Positions 8,891-16,635 of a stretch of 25,980 nucleotides of DNA are shown piece after piece. The position numbers and the translations under genes are program-made. The notes beneath the pieces are model-generated. The model had not been told where the DNA came from. It worked only from the letters and a program-made list of their open reading frames with translations, and searched no databases. Each line of letters begins with the position of its first letter. Position 1 is the first letter of the stretch. The stretch is from contig CAZUAI010000079.1 of the NCBI GenBank assembly GCA_964617875.1, forward strand, positions 1 through 25,980. The letters are read 5' to 3'. The DNA is from CAZMVY01 sp964617875 (GTDB lineage: Bacteria; Planctomycetota; Phycisphaerae; UBA1845; PWPN01).

Positions 8891-11317
8891 ATGCAGACGA
8901 TCGGTCACAGCGTCCCCGGGGCGTGGCGTCGGCGGCGCCGGCGGTCTGCCATGGTGCTGCTCGCGATGGCGGCCCTGCCTGCGGCCGGCCGCGCCGCGGA
9001 AATGGCCGCCCGGCTCGACCCCGAGCAGATCTATCTCGGCACCCAGGCGGCGTTGACGGTGACGGTCGTCGATGCCCCCGGCAGGGACTGGCCGACCGTT
9101 GAGCCTGTTGCCGGCCTGCGGATTACGCACCTCGGTTCGCCCAGCCTCGTGCAGGACCTGTTCCGGGGGACGGTGCAGCAGAGCTTCCGCTTCCTTGTAA
9201 CGCCGGAGAAGACGGGCGTGTTCACGATCCCCTCGGTCTCGCTCCAGGTCGGCCAGCAGACGCTGAAGCGAGGCCCCTTCACGCTTCGCGTGATCGAGGC
9301 GGTCCTGAAGTCGTACACCGTGCAGATTGATCCCGAGGAGGCCGTCGTCGGCGAAACCGCCACGCTGGTCGTCGCCTGGCAGGGCGTGCGGCCCGGCATG
9401 ACGCCGGTCGTGCCGCAGATCCCCGGCCTGACGATCCGCTCCGGCGGGATCGACCGCGTCGATACCACCCGCGAGGGCCTGCCGATCAGCATCTACACGT
9501 ACGAGGTCACGGCGTCCAGGGCCGGGACGTACACGATCGCCGGCTTTACGCTCGACGGCGTGCCGGCGGATCCGATCCCGTTCACCGTGTCGGCGTTCGT
9601 CGTGGTGGGCACCCAGGTGGCCGATGGTTCGCTGACCGTCGGCCAGCAGACCGCCGTGCACGTCGTGGTCCGCGGGCTGCCGCCGGACACCGCGGTCAGG
9701 CTCGTCGCCCCGGCCGGCGTTCAGTGCAGCCCGAGCCCGCAGCGATACAGCCGCCGCCCCGGCGAAAGCGTCTTCTCGTTTGACGTCACGCCCACCGAAC
9801 CGGGCACGATCACGCTGCGGGAGATCCAGTTGCCGGACGGCAGGAAGGCGGCGATTCCGAAACCCGTCGTGCTCAACGTCCGGCGGGGCGGCGCGCAGGG
9901 CATCCTCTCGTGCCGCGGCATCCCGCGGAGCGAGGAGAGCGTCGTCGGCGCGCCGTTCGTTGTCGACTACGAGGTCTTCTTCCGAGGGGACCTGCAGGGG
10001 ATCCTGATCGATCCGACGCAGGCCGCGTTCTACGGCAAGGAGCACATCCGCGTCGAGCCCGTCGACAACCCGACGTACCCGGACTGGCAGGGCGCGCCGT
10101 ACCAGGCGCGATTCGGGCAGGCCGGGCGGATCACGATCCTGTCCGGCAGCGGCGAGTTGAACAGACAGAAGGAGCAATTGCTGCGGTTCTCGCTGAAGAT
10201 CACGCCGATGGCGACGGGCGAGCTGCCGATGGACGGACTGCGCGTGATCCTCGGCCTGCAGGTGAAAGAGGAACGGCGGAGCATGGGCTTCTCCATGTCG
10301 AGCATCCGGACCGAGCAGTTCGACAAGCTCGCCGAGACGCCGCCGCACCGCGTCAGCGATCCGCCGGGGATGGCGGCCCCGCCGTTCTACCGCGGCGCGG
10401 TCGGGACGTTCACCTTCGCGACCGAGCTGGACCGCACGACGGCGGCGGCGATGTCGCCGTTGACGCTGACGATGAGGATCACCGGCGAGGGCGTTGGGCC
10501 GAAGTTCAACCCGCCGCCGTTGACCGAGGTGCCGGATCTGACGAGGGACTTCGACGTTTCACCGACCGTCGGCGGCGGCGAGGTGAAGGACCGGACGATC
10601 ACGTTCACGCAGGTCATCCGTCCCCGCAGCGAGGCGGTGAAGCAGCTTCCGGCCCTGCCGCTGGTGTTTTACGACTACCAGAAAAAGAAGTATGAAACCG
10701 TCTACAGCCTGCCGATCCCGATCCAGGTGCTGCCCGGCAGTCTGGTCGGCGCGGGCGCGATGCAGGTGACGACGACGGCGGCCGCCCCGGCAACGGCGCA
10801 GCCCGTGGCAGCGTCTCCAGACGAGTCGCAGGTTCTGCTTGGCGCGAACTACGATTCCCTCGGCGCGGTTGTCACGGGCGAGCCGCTCGGCGTCGTGCCG
10901 GTAGCGGCGATCCTGGCCGTGGGGCCGCTGTGCGTCGCGGCCGTGTGGGTCGGCCGGCAGGTGGCCCGGCGGCACCGACCCCGGGCGACCCTGCGGCACC
11001 GGCGGAAGGCGCTCGTCGCTTCGCTCGATTCGCTGACCGCCGCGGACAACTTCTTCGTGCGCCTCGCGGACGTGCTGCAGGCGTACCTCCGGCTCGAGTT
11101 CGACCTGCCGCCGGGTGAGCTGTCGGCCGATACGCTGGCCCGGACGTTCGATGCGGCAAGGGTCGATCCTGCGCTGCGCCGCATCACCGAGGACCTCCTG
11201 GCCGTTTGCGATGCCGGGCGCTTCGCGACCGGATCGGTGGCGACAGCCGACCGCGACCGCCTGATCCGGCAGACACGGCAACTGTTCGAACGCCTTGCCA
11301 GGAGGCCGCGCCGATGA
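8891..11317 (+). CDS. batD: BatD-family protein (oxygen tolerance protein-type)
   Basis: This 808-residue protein begins five bases after the batC stop. An arginine-rich N-terminus precedes a hydrophobic signal segment (about residues 20-36); ATG 8951 is an alternative start that would remove the arginine stretch. The bulk is a series of beta-sandwich units, including SFRFLVTPEKTGVFTIPSVS, YEVTASRAGTYTIAGFTLDG and FSFDVTPTEPGTITLREIQL, as in BatD. A transmembrane helix lies at about 663-685, followed by a basic stop-transfer (RQVARRHRPR). The helical C-terminal module (about 700-800: NFFVRLADVLQAYLRLEFDL) resembles the tail of the upstream lipoprotein. The large domain should sit outside the inner membrane and the tail in the cytosol. 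It overlaps batE by ATGA. Confidence 0.9.
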   Translation: MQTIGHSVPGAWRRRRRRSAMVLLAMAALPAAGRAAEMAARLDPEQIYLGTQAALTVTVVDAPGRDWPTVEPVAGLRITHLGSPSLVQDLFRGTVQQSFRFLVTPEKTGVFTIPSVSLQVGQQTLKRGPFTLRVIEAVLKSYTVQIDPEEAVVGETATLVVAWQGVRPGMTPVVPQIPGLTIRSGGIDRVDTTREGLPISIYTYEVTASRAGTYTIAGFTLDGVPADPIPFTVSAFVVVGTQVADGSLTVGQQTAVHVVVRGLPPDTAVRLVAPAGVQCSPSPQRYSRRPGESVFSFDVTPTEPGTITLREIQLPDGRKAAIPKPVVLNVRRGGAQGILSCRGIPRSEESVVGAPFVVDYEVFFRGDLQGILIDPTQAAFYGKEHIRVEPVDNPTYPDWQGAPYQARFGQAGRITILSGSGELNRQKEQLLRFSLKITPMATGELPMDGLRVILGLQVKEERRSMGFSMSSIRTEQFDKLAETPPHRVSDPPGMAAPPFYRGAVGTFTFATELDRTTAAAMSPLTLTMRITGEGVGPKFNPPPLTEVPDLTRDFDVSPTVGGGEVKDRTITFTQVIRPRSEAVKQLPALPLVFYDYQKKKYETVYSLPIPIQVLPGSLVGAGAMQVTTTAAAPATAQPVAASPDESQVLLGANYDSLGAVVTGEPLGVVPVAAILAVGPLCVAAVWVGRQVARRHRPRATLRHRRKALVASLDSLTAADNFFVRLADVLQAYLRLEFDLPPGELSADTLARTFDAARVDPALRRITEDLLAVCDAGRFATGSVATADRDRLIRQTRQLFERLARRPRR

Positions 11318-12201
11318 TCCGTGCGCTGACGTCGCTTCCGAGTGTGGCGTGGGCGGTTTTCCGCGGCTGTGTGCGCGCGGCCGCCGCAGTTCGTCCGCCT
11401 GTTCATCTTTGGCGCAAAATCATCGTGTGCGTCGTGACCGCCGCCTGTGTGCGCGCCCCGGCCCTGGGCGTCACGCCCGATCAGCGGTTCGCCGAAGCGC
11501 AGGCCGCCTTTGACGCCGCGCGGAACGACATGCAACCCGCCGGAGCCGATTCCGTCGAGACCCGCCGCCGGTTTCGCGACGCCGCCGAGCGATTCGCCGC
11601 CATCTACCGCGACGGCGTCCGCAGCGCCAACCTCTGTGTGAACACGGGCAATGCCTACCACTTCTCCGGCGATCACCCGCGGGCGCTGCTGTGGTATCTG
11701 CGGGCGCTGCGGCTCGCGAACACCCCGGAGACGCGAAACGGCGTCGCCTCGCTGCGGCGAATCTGCGGCGCGGAGCTGTGGCCGCCGCCGCAGGGTTCGA
11801 TCGGCCGCGCGCTGATGTCCTGGCACTACGACGTCAGCCGGCGGACGAAGCAGCGGATCCTGCTCGCCACATACCCGCTGGGCTGCCTGCTGTTGGCGGT
11901 CTCCGTGTTCGTCCGGCGCCGCTCGGCGTTCGCCCGCGTGGGGCTCGTGCTGATCGTCGCGGGCGCGTGCATGGGCATCTCCGACCTGGCGACCGCCGCC
12001 GGACCGACCGAGCAATGGGCCGTCGTGCTCGAGTCCGACAAGGGCTACGCGGGCGACGGCGAGACATACACCACCGTCGTGGCCGCCATCCGGCCGGGCC
12101 AGGAGGTCAGGATCCTCGAACGGCGCCCCGGCTGGCTGCGCATCGCCCTGCCCGGCGGCATCACCTGCTGGGTCCGGTCGCGGATCTGCGAAGAAGCGTA
12201 G
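11314..12201 (+). CDS. batE: BatE-like TPR and SH3-like membrane protein
   Basis: The ATG at 11314 overlaps the batD stop (ATGA), which fixes the start of a 295-residue product. A hydrophobic segment (about residues 35-50, ending PALG) is the likely signal sequence after an unusually long N-region. TPR-like helices lie at about 53-135 (NLCVNTGNAYHFSGDHPRAL, LWYLRALRLA). Two transmembrane helices follow (about 187-206 and 210-230). The C-terminal region of about 60 residues is SH3-like (VRILERRPGWLRIALPGG, then CWVRSRI). TPR, two membrane helices and SH3 is the usual BatE arrangement. It is the last gene of the operon; its stop lies nine bases from the stop of the opposing gene, leaving no room for a private terminator. 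Confidence 0.85.
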   Translation: MIRALTSLPSVAWAVFRGCVRAAAAVRPPVHLWRKIIVCVVTAACVRAPALGVTPDQRFAEAQAAFDAARNDMQPAGADSVETRRRFRDAAERFAAIYRDGVRSANLCVNTGNAYHFSGDHPRALLWYLRALRLANTPETRNGVASLRRICGAELWPPPQGSIGRALMSWHYDVSRRTKQRILLATYPLGCLLLAVSVFVRRRSAFARVGLVLIVAGACMGISDLATAAGPTEQWAVVLESDKGYAGDGETYTTVVAAIRPGQEVRILERRPGWLRIALPGGITCWVRSRICEEA

Positions 12202-12210
12202 GCACGCCGT

Positions 12211-13782
12211 CTACATGCAGGCCGGCAACCGGTTCGGGCCGTTGAAGCAACCCGAAAAGACGGAGAAGTCTGCCAGATCCACATCTCCGTCCGGCTCGAA
12301 ATCGAACGCCGCACAGCCCGTGGACAATGCCGGCGGTACGTTCGTCCCGTTGAAGCATGCGTTAAAGAGGTTGAAATCGGCCAGGTCCACGTCCATGTCG
12401 TTGTCGAAGTCGCCCGGCCACGGAATGAGCGTCAACGCCGCCGCGTCCGAGTAGCTATTCCCGTACGGATTCGTGACCTTGCAGCGGTAGTTCGCCGCGT
12501 CCTCGTTACGCGTGTTGGATACGGTCAACGTCGTCGTCGTCGTGCCTGAGTAGTGGCCGCCGTCGCTCAGATCCACGTTGTTCTTCTGCCACCGGTAGCT
12601 GAGCGGTGCCGTGCCGTCCGCCACCACGCTGAACGTTGCCGTGTCTCCCGTCCGGATCGACACCGGGGCCGGATGACTTGTGACCCGCGGTGACCGCAGC
12701 CCGTCGCCCCCGTACAAAACGATGTTGTCAAACGCGGGCGCCCCGGCCCCGTAGCTGCCCAGCGGGCAGCGCCAGTTGCTCTGGCACGCCGTCCACGACG
12801 TGTTGTCGATCTGGCAGGCCTTGCCGAAGCCCATGCGGATCGTGTTGAACCCGCCCAGGTACTGCCGCGGAACGTCGCACCAGCTGTACTGACCGTACTG
12901 CGGCACGGTCATCTCGACCCGCATATAGGTCGGATAGATCGTCAACTTGATGTAGTGTTCCTTCGCGTGCAGCGTAAACGCGCCCGACCCCGGGAACTGG
13001 CCGGATCGGAGCTGCCACCAGTAGCGGCCGTCGTAGACGCACAAGTATTGTGTCTTCGGGGTCTGGTCCGCCGAATTGAGGTAATCGCGGTCCGTGAACG
13101 CCATCGGCCCCACCGCCAGGCTCGCACGCAGCGGCACGATGGTGATCGACGGGCAACCCGCCGGCTCGCCGGTCCCTTGCGCGCAAAGAATCGGATACTC
13201 CTTGCTCGTCGTAGGACTGGTCGGGCCCCAGACGAAGTTGGTCATGGGCCAGTCCGTGTCCGTTCCCAGGTTGAGAAAGACGTTCGCCGCTTTCGTCTTC
13301 GACTCCACCGTCTGTCCGTAGAACGTGTACTCGAGATGCAGCGGACTCTCTTCAGTCGCCAGGGTATAGAAGCAGCTTGTACCCCACTTTCGCTGGATGT
13401 CCGCCGTCAGATCTCGGACATTCACCCCGATCTTCGTGTCGGCCTGGTTGGGGAATCTGACGGAGAAGGGACTGGAGACCACGCCGTTCACCGGCACCGG
13501 GTCATACGGCCAAGTATCCTCGAGCCACGCCTCGGAGCAGCCGCCGGCATTCAGCGGCGTGTAGATCGGGTCCCACCCGGTATTCCGGAACTGCGCGATG
13601 CTCCACGTGCCCGCAGCACAGGGGTACGGCGGATAGGGCGAGGCATTGCAGTACCGGTCAAAGTCATCGCAGAAGATCGCCGTGGGGTAATTCTGAATGC
13701 ACCAGGCATACCCCTGCGCCATGACCGCAGTTGGGACCACTGCGAGAAACAACGCCACGAACGCCAGAGTTCGACTTTTCAT
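12211..13782 (-). CDS. Secreted lectin-like / Ig-like protein with dockerin-like C-terminus
   Basis: The start at 13782 is set by a strong ribosome binding site (GGAGGAGG, seven bases upstream) and by the signal peptide that follows (MKSRTLAFVALFLAVVPTAV, then MAQG). The 523-residue product has a long beta-rich region (about 25-355, beginning AIFCDDFDRYC and ending VLYGGDG) that looks like a concanavalin-type jelly roll. An Ig-like domain follows (about 360-445: LSYRWQKNN, then EDAANYRCKVTN). The end carries two dockerin-like calcium loops, GDFDNDMDVDLADFNLF and FEPDGDVDLADFSVF. Cysteines are numerous in the first domain, consistent with export. Such dockerin-like tails are frequent in planctomycete secreted proteins and need not indicate a cellulosome. 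Binding to a glycan or surface partner is inferred. It runs convergent to batE. Confidence 0.85.
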   Translation of the reverse strand: MKSRTLAFVALFLAVVPTAVMAQGYAWCIQNYPTAIFCDDFDRYCNASPYPPYPCAAGTWSIAQFRNTGWDPIYTPLNAGGCSEAWLEDTWPYDPVPVNGVVSSPFSVRFPNQADTKIGVNVRDLTADIQRKWGTSCFYTLATEESPLHLEYTFYGQTVESKTKAANVFLNLGTDTDWPMTNFVWGPTSPTTSKEYPILCAQGTGEPAGCPSITIVPLRASLAVGPMAFTDRDYLNSADQTPKTQYLCVYDGRYWWQLRSGQFPGSGAFTLHAKEHYIKLTIYPTYMRVEMTVPQYGQYSWCDVPRQYLGGFNTIRMGFGKACQIDNTSWTACQSNWRCPLGSYGAGAPAFDNIVLYGGDGLRSPRVTSHPAPVSIRTGDTATFSVVADGTAPLSYRWQKNNVDLSDGGHYSGTTTTTLTVSNTRNEDAANYRCKVTNPYGNSYSDAAALTLIPWPGDFDNDMDVDLADFNLFNACFNGTNVPPALSTGCAAFDFEPDGDVDLADFSVFSGCFNGPNRLPACM

Positions 13783-13857
13783 CGATCGTCCTCCTCCAGG
13801 CAAGAACATGCTCCGATGCGGTGCGAACGCCACCGATATTCACACGCATCTCACTTA

Positions 13858-13887
13858 CTTATACCTTTTCGGCGGCACTCTTGTCAA
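13858..13887 (-). promoter_or_regulatory. Sigma-70-type promoter of the dockerin-like gene
   Basis: Read on the minus strand, TTGACA (13882-13887) is followed by an 18-bp spacer and TATAAG (13858-13863). This is a full -35 match and a five-of-six -10 match. Transcription would start near 13851, giving a leader of about 68 nt before the ATG at 13782. The AT-richness here contrasts with the surrounding GC-rich DNA. Confidence 0.65.
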
Positions 13888-13903
13888 CGAAAACGGCCAC
13901 TCT

Positions 13904-13917
13904 TTGTTAACAAGAAA
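13904..13917 (+). promoter_or_regulatory. TTGTTAACAA palindrome with AACAAGAAA element
   Basis: The perfect 10-bp palindrome TTGTTAACAA (13904-13913) overlaps one copy of AACAAGAAA (13909-13917). It lies about 17 bp upstream of the -35 box of the dockerin-like gene, roughly -53 to -62 from the predicted start. That is a usual place for an activator site. No cognate regulator is known. Confidence 0.3.
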
Positions 13918-14263
13918 AACGTCAACCACTACTATTCTCAACGATAAGCTTCTATCCCACCTAGGCTTAGGTCACTTGTGCGACCGTGGGCTGTTCGGCA
14001 CGTTGCAGCCGTCCGTGAGGGCCGAGGGGCCAACCACCTTCCCATCCGCCCCAAGTCCCCATCTGAAGCCGGGCAGCACCAGAGCTGGTCCATGGGACCC
14101 GTGGGAACGATCACCAAGCATGCGCTCGTCAGGAGATGGTGCTGCGCCTTCATACGAGCACTTCTCTCTATAACTCCACACACAGACAGCGGACCTGCCA
14201 TGACGCCCGCCCGCCTTCTACCTTGCCCGTATTCTTCTATACCAAAAGAACTGGGTCTTCGTC

Positions 14264-14286
14264 AACAAGAAAATGGGTTTCTTGTT
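14264..14286. repeat. Perfect 9-bp inverted repeat AACAAGAAA / TTTCTTGTT
   Basis: AACAAGAAA (14264-14272), a five-base spacer ATGGG, and TTTCTTGTT (14278-14286) form a perfect inverted repeat. The stem is AT-rich and no T-run follows on either strand, so an intrinsic terminator is unlikely. An operator or a structured RNA element is possible. The same 9-mer occurs at 13909-13917. Confidence 0.45.
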
Positions 14287-14439
14287 AGCAAAGTGCGAGT
14301 GCTTATAGGTATATGTCGCCTCTGTTGTATAACGAGTACACGCCTGCGATTGTCTTTATTGTGAGTGCTGAGCGCGAAGGACGCTACAGGATGTGTTGCG
14401 TGCTCTGCGGAGAGGGCAACTCCACAAGCGATCCCCCAT

Positions 14440-14967
14440 TTATCGGCCGCGACGTGACTGCTTTTTCGGAGTGTGCTTTTGCTCTAATTCCTTTAACGTC
14501 TTGCGGATCGCCATCTTGGCGGTGTCGGTTGTACGGTCGAGGATGAGTTTTCCGTCCAGGTGATCGGTTTCGTGCTGCCAGATGCGAGCCAAGAGACCGT
14601 CGGAGGTCTGTTCGTACGGTCGGCCTTCGGCGTCAAAGGCGCGGATTGTACACCGCTCCGCCCGTCGGACCGGCACGTAGACGCTCGGCAGGCAAAGGCA
14701 CCCCTCTTCTGCTTCGGCGGAGCCGACCAGATCCACGAGTTGGGGGTTGATGCAGACCTGAGCGGCGTCGGGCTGGCCGGTGGGGTTGCACACGAAGATG
14801 CGTTGCAGCACGCCGACCTGCGGACCCGCCAGACCGACGCCTCGTTTTTCCGCCATGAGCTTGAGCATCGCCTCGGCCAGTTCGCGGAGGGATTCGTCGA
14901 ACTTGTCCACGGGCTTGCAGACTTTTCGCAGCCGGGGGTCCGGGTACAGAACCAGCGGTAGTGCCAC
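14440..14967 (-). CDS. def: Peptide deformylase
   Basis: This 175-residue protein removes the N-formyl group from nascent proteins in the cytosol. All three deformylase motifs are visible: GVGLAGPQVG (43-52), EGCLCLPS (88-95) and QHETDHLDG (131-139). The metal ligands are therefore Cys90, His132 and His136, with Glu133 catalytic. The second motif reads EGCLCLPS rather than the common EGCLS. The start is GTG at 14967, supported by GAGGTGAT a few bases upstream. The C-terminal tail after about residue 150 is basic and lysine-rich. The gene is divergent from the TPR gene at 15099. A -10-like TACAAT lies at 15019-15024 on the minus strand, but no matching -35 was found. Function is secure. Confidence 0.95.
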   Translation of the reverse strand: MALPLVLYPDPRLRKVCKPVDKFDESLRELAEAMLKLMAEKRGVGLAGPQVGVLQRIFVCNPTGQPDAAQVCINPQLVDLVGSAEAEEGCLCLPSVYVPVRRAERCTIRAFDAEGRPYEQTSDGLLARIWQHETDHLDGKLILDRTTDTAKMAIRKTLKELEQKHTPKKQSRRGR

Positions 14968-15060
14968 GGGTCATCACCTCGATACGGCCGATCATCGGGC
15001 CGCTTGCCAAGTCCGGCTATTGTATCGCCGCGAACGACCGGAGGCACCTCGGGCGGCGGC

Positions 15061-15089
15061 TGGACAACGCGGCGGCCGTTTTCTATCAT
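15061..15089 (+). promoter_or_regulatory. Sigma-70-type promoter directly at the TPR gene start
   Basis: TGGACA (15061-15066) and TATCAT (15084-15089) are separated by exactly 17 bp, and each differs from consensus at one position. Transcription would start near 15096, within a few bases of the ATG at 15099. No ribosome binding site precedes that ATG, so the mRNA may be leaderless. Confidence 0.5.
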
Positions 15090-15098
15090 TCAAGCCGA

Positions 15099-16529
15099 AT
15101 GGCCGCGGAAAAGGACAAGCCGCAGGACACCTCCCCGACCGATGCTGACATGGCCGCCGCCCGCCAGTGGTTCCAGAAAGCCCGTGCGCTCGTGGACACC
15201 AAGAGCTACGATTATGCCATTGAGGCGTTCATCAACGGGCTGGAGCGGTGGCCGCAGGCGGTCGAGGAGGGATACAAACCGCTGTATTACGCCGCGATGA
15301 TGCGTGCTGCGGCCGGCGGGAAGAAGCCCGGCACGTTCGAGGCGTTCAAGTACCCGACGAGCGGCAAGGACCTGCGAAAGGCCCTGCTGAACGCGGTCTT
15401 CCTGATGGCGAAGGACCCGAAGAACCCGGTGTACCTGGAGCCGGCGTTCCGGAACGCGGTCAAGCTGGGGTTTGACGAGGTCGCGATGTGGCTCGGGCAG
15501 AACTTCTTCGATGCCTGCCAGGCGGAGAAGAAGCCGAGCCCGCAGCGGTATCGGTTGCTGGCGGACCTGTACGAGGAGATTGGCGAGCGGCAGGACCGGC
15601 TCGGCAACGAGAGCATGGCGATCGAGGCGATGAAGCGGGCCGTGGCCGCCATGGAGCGCCTCTGCCAGGTCGACATGAAGAACCTCGACCTGTCCAACGA
15701 TCGGAAGAACCTGCAGGCGAAGCTCCACATCATCGAGGCCCGGCTCAAGGAAGATTTCACCAAGTCGATCCGGGACGCGGGCGCCCAGGCGGATCTTCGC
15801 GACCGGGACCGCGAGGTGCAGGCGGACGAGCGCATGGACCAGCTGGTGGCGAAGGCCCGCGCGGACGTCGCCGCGAATCCCGACGTCGCCGCGAAGGTGT
15901 TCTCGCTGGTCGATCTGCTCTGCAAGCGGGAGCAGGACCGCTACGAGAACGAGGCCGTCGAGACGTTGCTCGCCGCCTACCACAAGAGCGACAACTACGC
16001 CTTCAAGATGCGCGCCGACGACATCCGCATGCGGCAGCTCAATCGCAAGCGAAGGGAGTTGCTGAAGGACGGCGATCGCGAGGGGGCAAAGAAGCTGATC
16101 CGCGAGCAGCTCAGGCTCGAGCTGGGGATCTTCCAGGAGCGGGTCAAGCAGTATCCCACAGACCTTCGGATCCGCTTCGAGTTCGGTCTGCGTCTGTTCC
16201 GGGCCAACCGGTTTGACGACGCCATCCCGGTCTTCCAGGAGGCCCGCAACGACCCGAAGGTGCGGACGCAGTGCAACTCGTACATCGGACGCTGCTTCTA
16301 CGAGAAGGGCTACTACGACCAGGCCATCGACGTGATCAACCAGGCAGTCGGGAATTACGAGCTTCAGGGCGACGACGTGAGCAAGGACCTGCAGTACTGG
16401 CTCGGGCGCTCGCACGAAGCCGCCGGGCATACGCCCGAGGCCCTCAAGGCCTATGGCCAGGTGCTTCAGTGGGACTACAACTACCGCGACGTGCGGGAGC
16501 GAATGGACAACCTCCGGAAGAAGCAGTAA
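15099..16529 (+). CDS. Cytosolic TPR-repeat protein of unknown function
   Basis: I chose the ATG at 15099 (MAAEKDKPQ), giving 476 residues; the frame is open 46 codons further upstream, but that part lies in the promoter region. The protein lacks a signal peptide and membrane segments. TPR-like helices occur at about residues 20-60 (YDYAIEAFINGLERWP) and again at about 355-470, including ANRFDDAIPVFQEA, GYYDQAIDVINQAV and HTPEALKAYGQVLQ. The middle (about 140-330) is long, charged and helical, with probable coiled coil. I do not recognise a named family. The gene is followed by rpsT after about 106 bases, and its neighbours def, rpsT and the tlyA-like gene are translation-related. A scaffold role is the only reasonable guess. 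The rarity of cysteine also fits a cytosolic protein. Confidence 0.75.
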   Translation: MAAEKDKPQDTSPTDADMAAARQWFQKARALVDTKSYDYAIEAFINGLERWPQAVEEGYKPLYYAAMMRAAAGGKKPGTFEAFKYPTSGKDLRKALLNAVFLMAKDPKNPVYLEPAFRNAVKLGFDEVAMWLGQNFFDACQAEKKPSPQRYRLLADLYEEIGERQDRLGNESMAIEAMKRAVAAMERLCQVDMKNLDLSNDRKNLQAKLHIIEARLKEDFTKSIRDAGAQADLRDRDREVQADERMDQLVAKARADVAANPDVAAKVFSLVDLLCKREQDRYENEAVETLLAAYHKSDNYAFKMRADDIRMRQLNRKRRELLKDGDREGAKKLIREQLRLELGIFQERVKQYPTDLRIRFEFGLRLFRANRFDDAIPVFQEARNDPKVRTQCNSYIGRCFYEKGYYDQAIDVINQAVGNYELQGDDVSKDLQYWLGRSHEAAGHTPEALKAYGQVLQWDYNYRDVRERMDNLRKKQ

Positions 16530-16550
16530 ACTACCGGGTCTGAGTGACGG

Positions 16551-16568
16551 GCCCCCGTTCGGGGGGGC
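16551..16568. terminator. GC-rich hairpin between the TPR gene and rpsT
   Basis: Six C and seven G residues form a strong stem (GCCCCC, short loop, GGGGGC), 21 bases after the TPR gene stop. There is no T-run, so it may be a Rho-independent-like stop, an RNA stabiliser, or part of the rpsT leader. Confidence 0.3.
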
Positions 16569-16574
16569 GGTTGC

Positions 16575-16610
16575 CGTACCGTCGCGTTTTCGGACGGACG
16601 GCGGGGTACG
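16575..16610 (+). promoter_or_regulatory. Possible structured leader of rpsT
   Basis: CGTACC (16575-16580) is complementary to GGTACG (16605-16610). An alternative inner pairing is CCGTC (16579-16583) with GACGG (16597-16601). The structure ends about 25 bases before the rpsT start. S20 is known to repress its own translation in Escherichia coli; whether this leader serves that role is unknown. Confidence 0.25.
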
Positions 16611-16635
16611 CAGGCAAACAGGAGACGACACGAAC

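Larger units (their letters stand above)
13888..14439. other. Gene-free, lower-G+C interval between the dockerin-like gene and def
   Basis: From the dockerin-like start (13782) to the end of def (14440) there are about 650 bases without a gene I can support. The stretches 13840-13960 and 14220-14440 are visibly poorer in G+C than the flanks. Open frames of 60-130 codons exist on both strands in 13938-14364, but they overlap one another and have no clear ribosome binding site or recognisable motif. The interval carries the repeated 9-mer AACAAGAAA, a small inverted repeat ACCTA/TAGGT (13959-13972) and GGTCC/GGACC around 14090. No tRNA-like fold or terminator with a T-run was seen. Confidence 0.5.

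Noticed and set aside
12211..12440. Dockerin-like loops as evidence for a cellulosome
   Set aside because: No cohesin or scaffoldin gene is present, and such tails are common on planctomycete secreted proteins without a cellulosome.
13978..14000. GTGCG string as a possible group II intron 5' end
   Set aside because: No domain V-like hairpin, no reverse transcriptase frame and no 3' AY boundary could be found.
13938..14201. Minus-strand open frames of 69-87 codons in the island
   Set aside because: Two frames overlap each other without start signals or similarity that I can recognise; kept only as a possible decayed gene in the island finding.
14264..14286. Inverted repeat as an intrinsic terminator of def
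   Set aside because: The stem is AT-rich and is not followed by a run of T on either strand.
14313..14546. Small plus-strand open frame in the lower-G+C island, running into def
   Set aside because: No ribosome binding site, no recognisable motif, and its 3' part is antisense to the conserved end of def.
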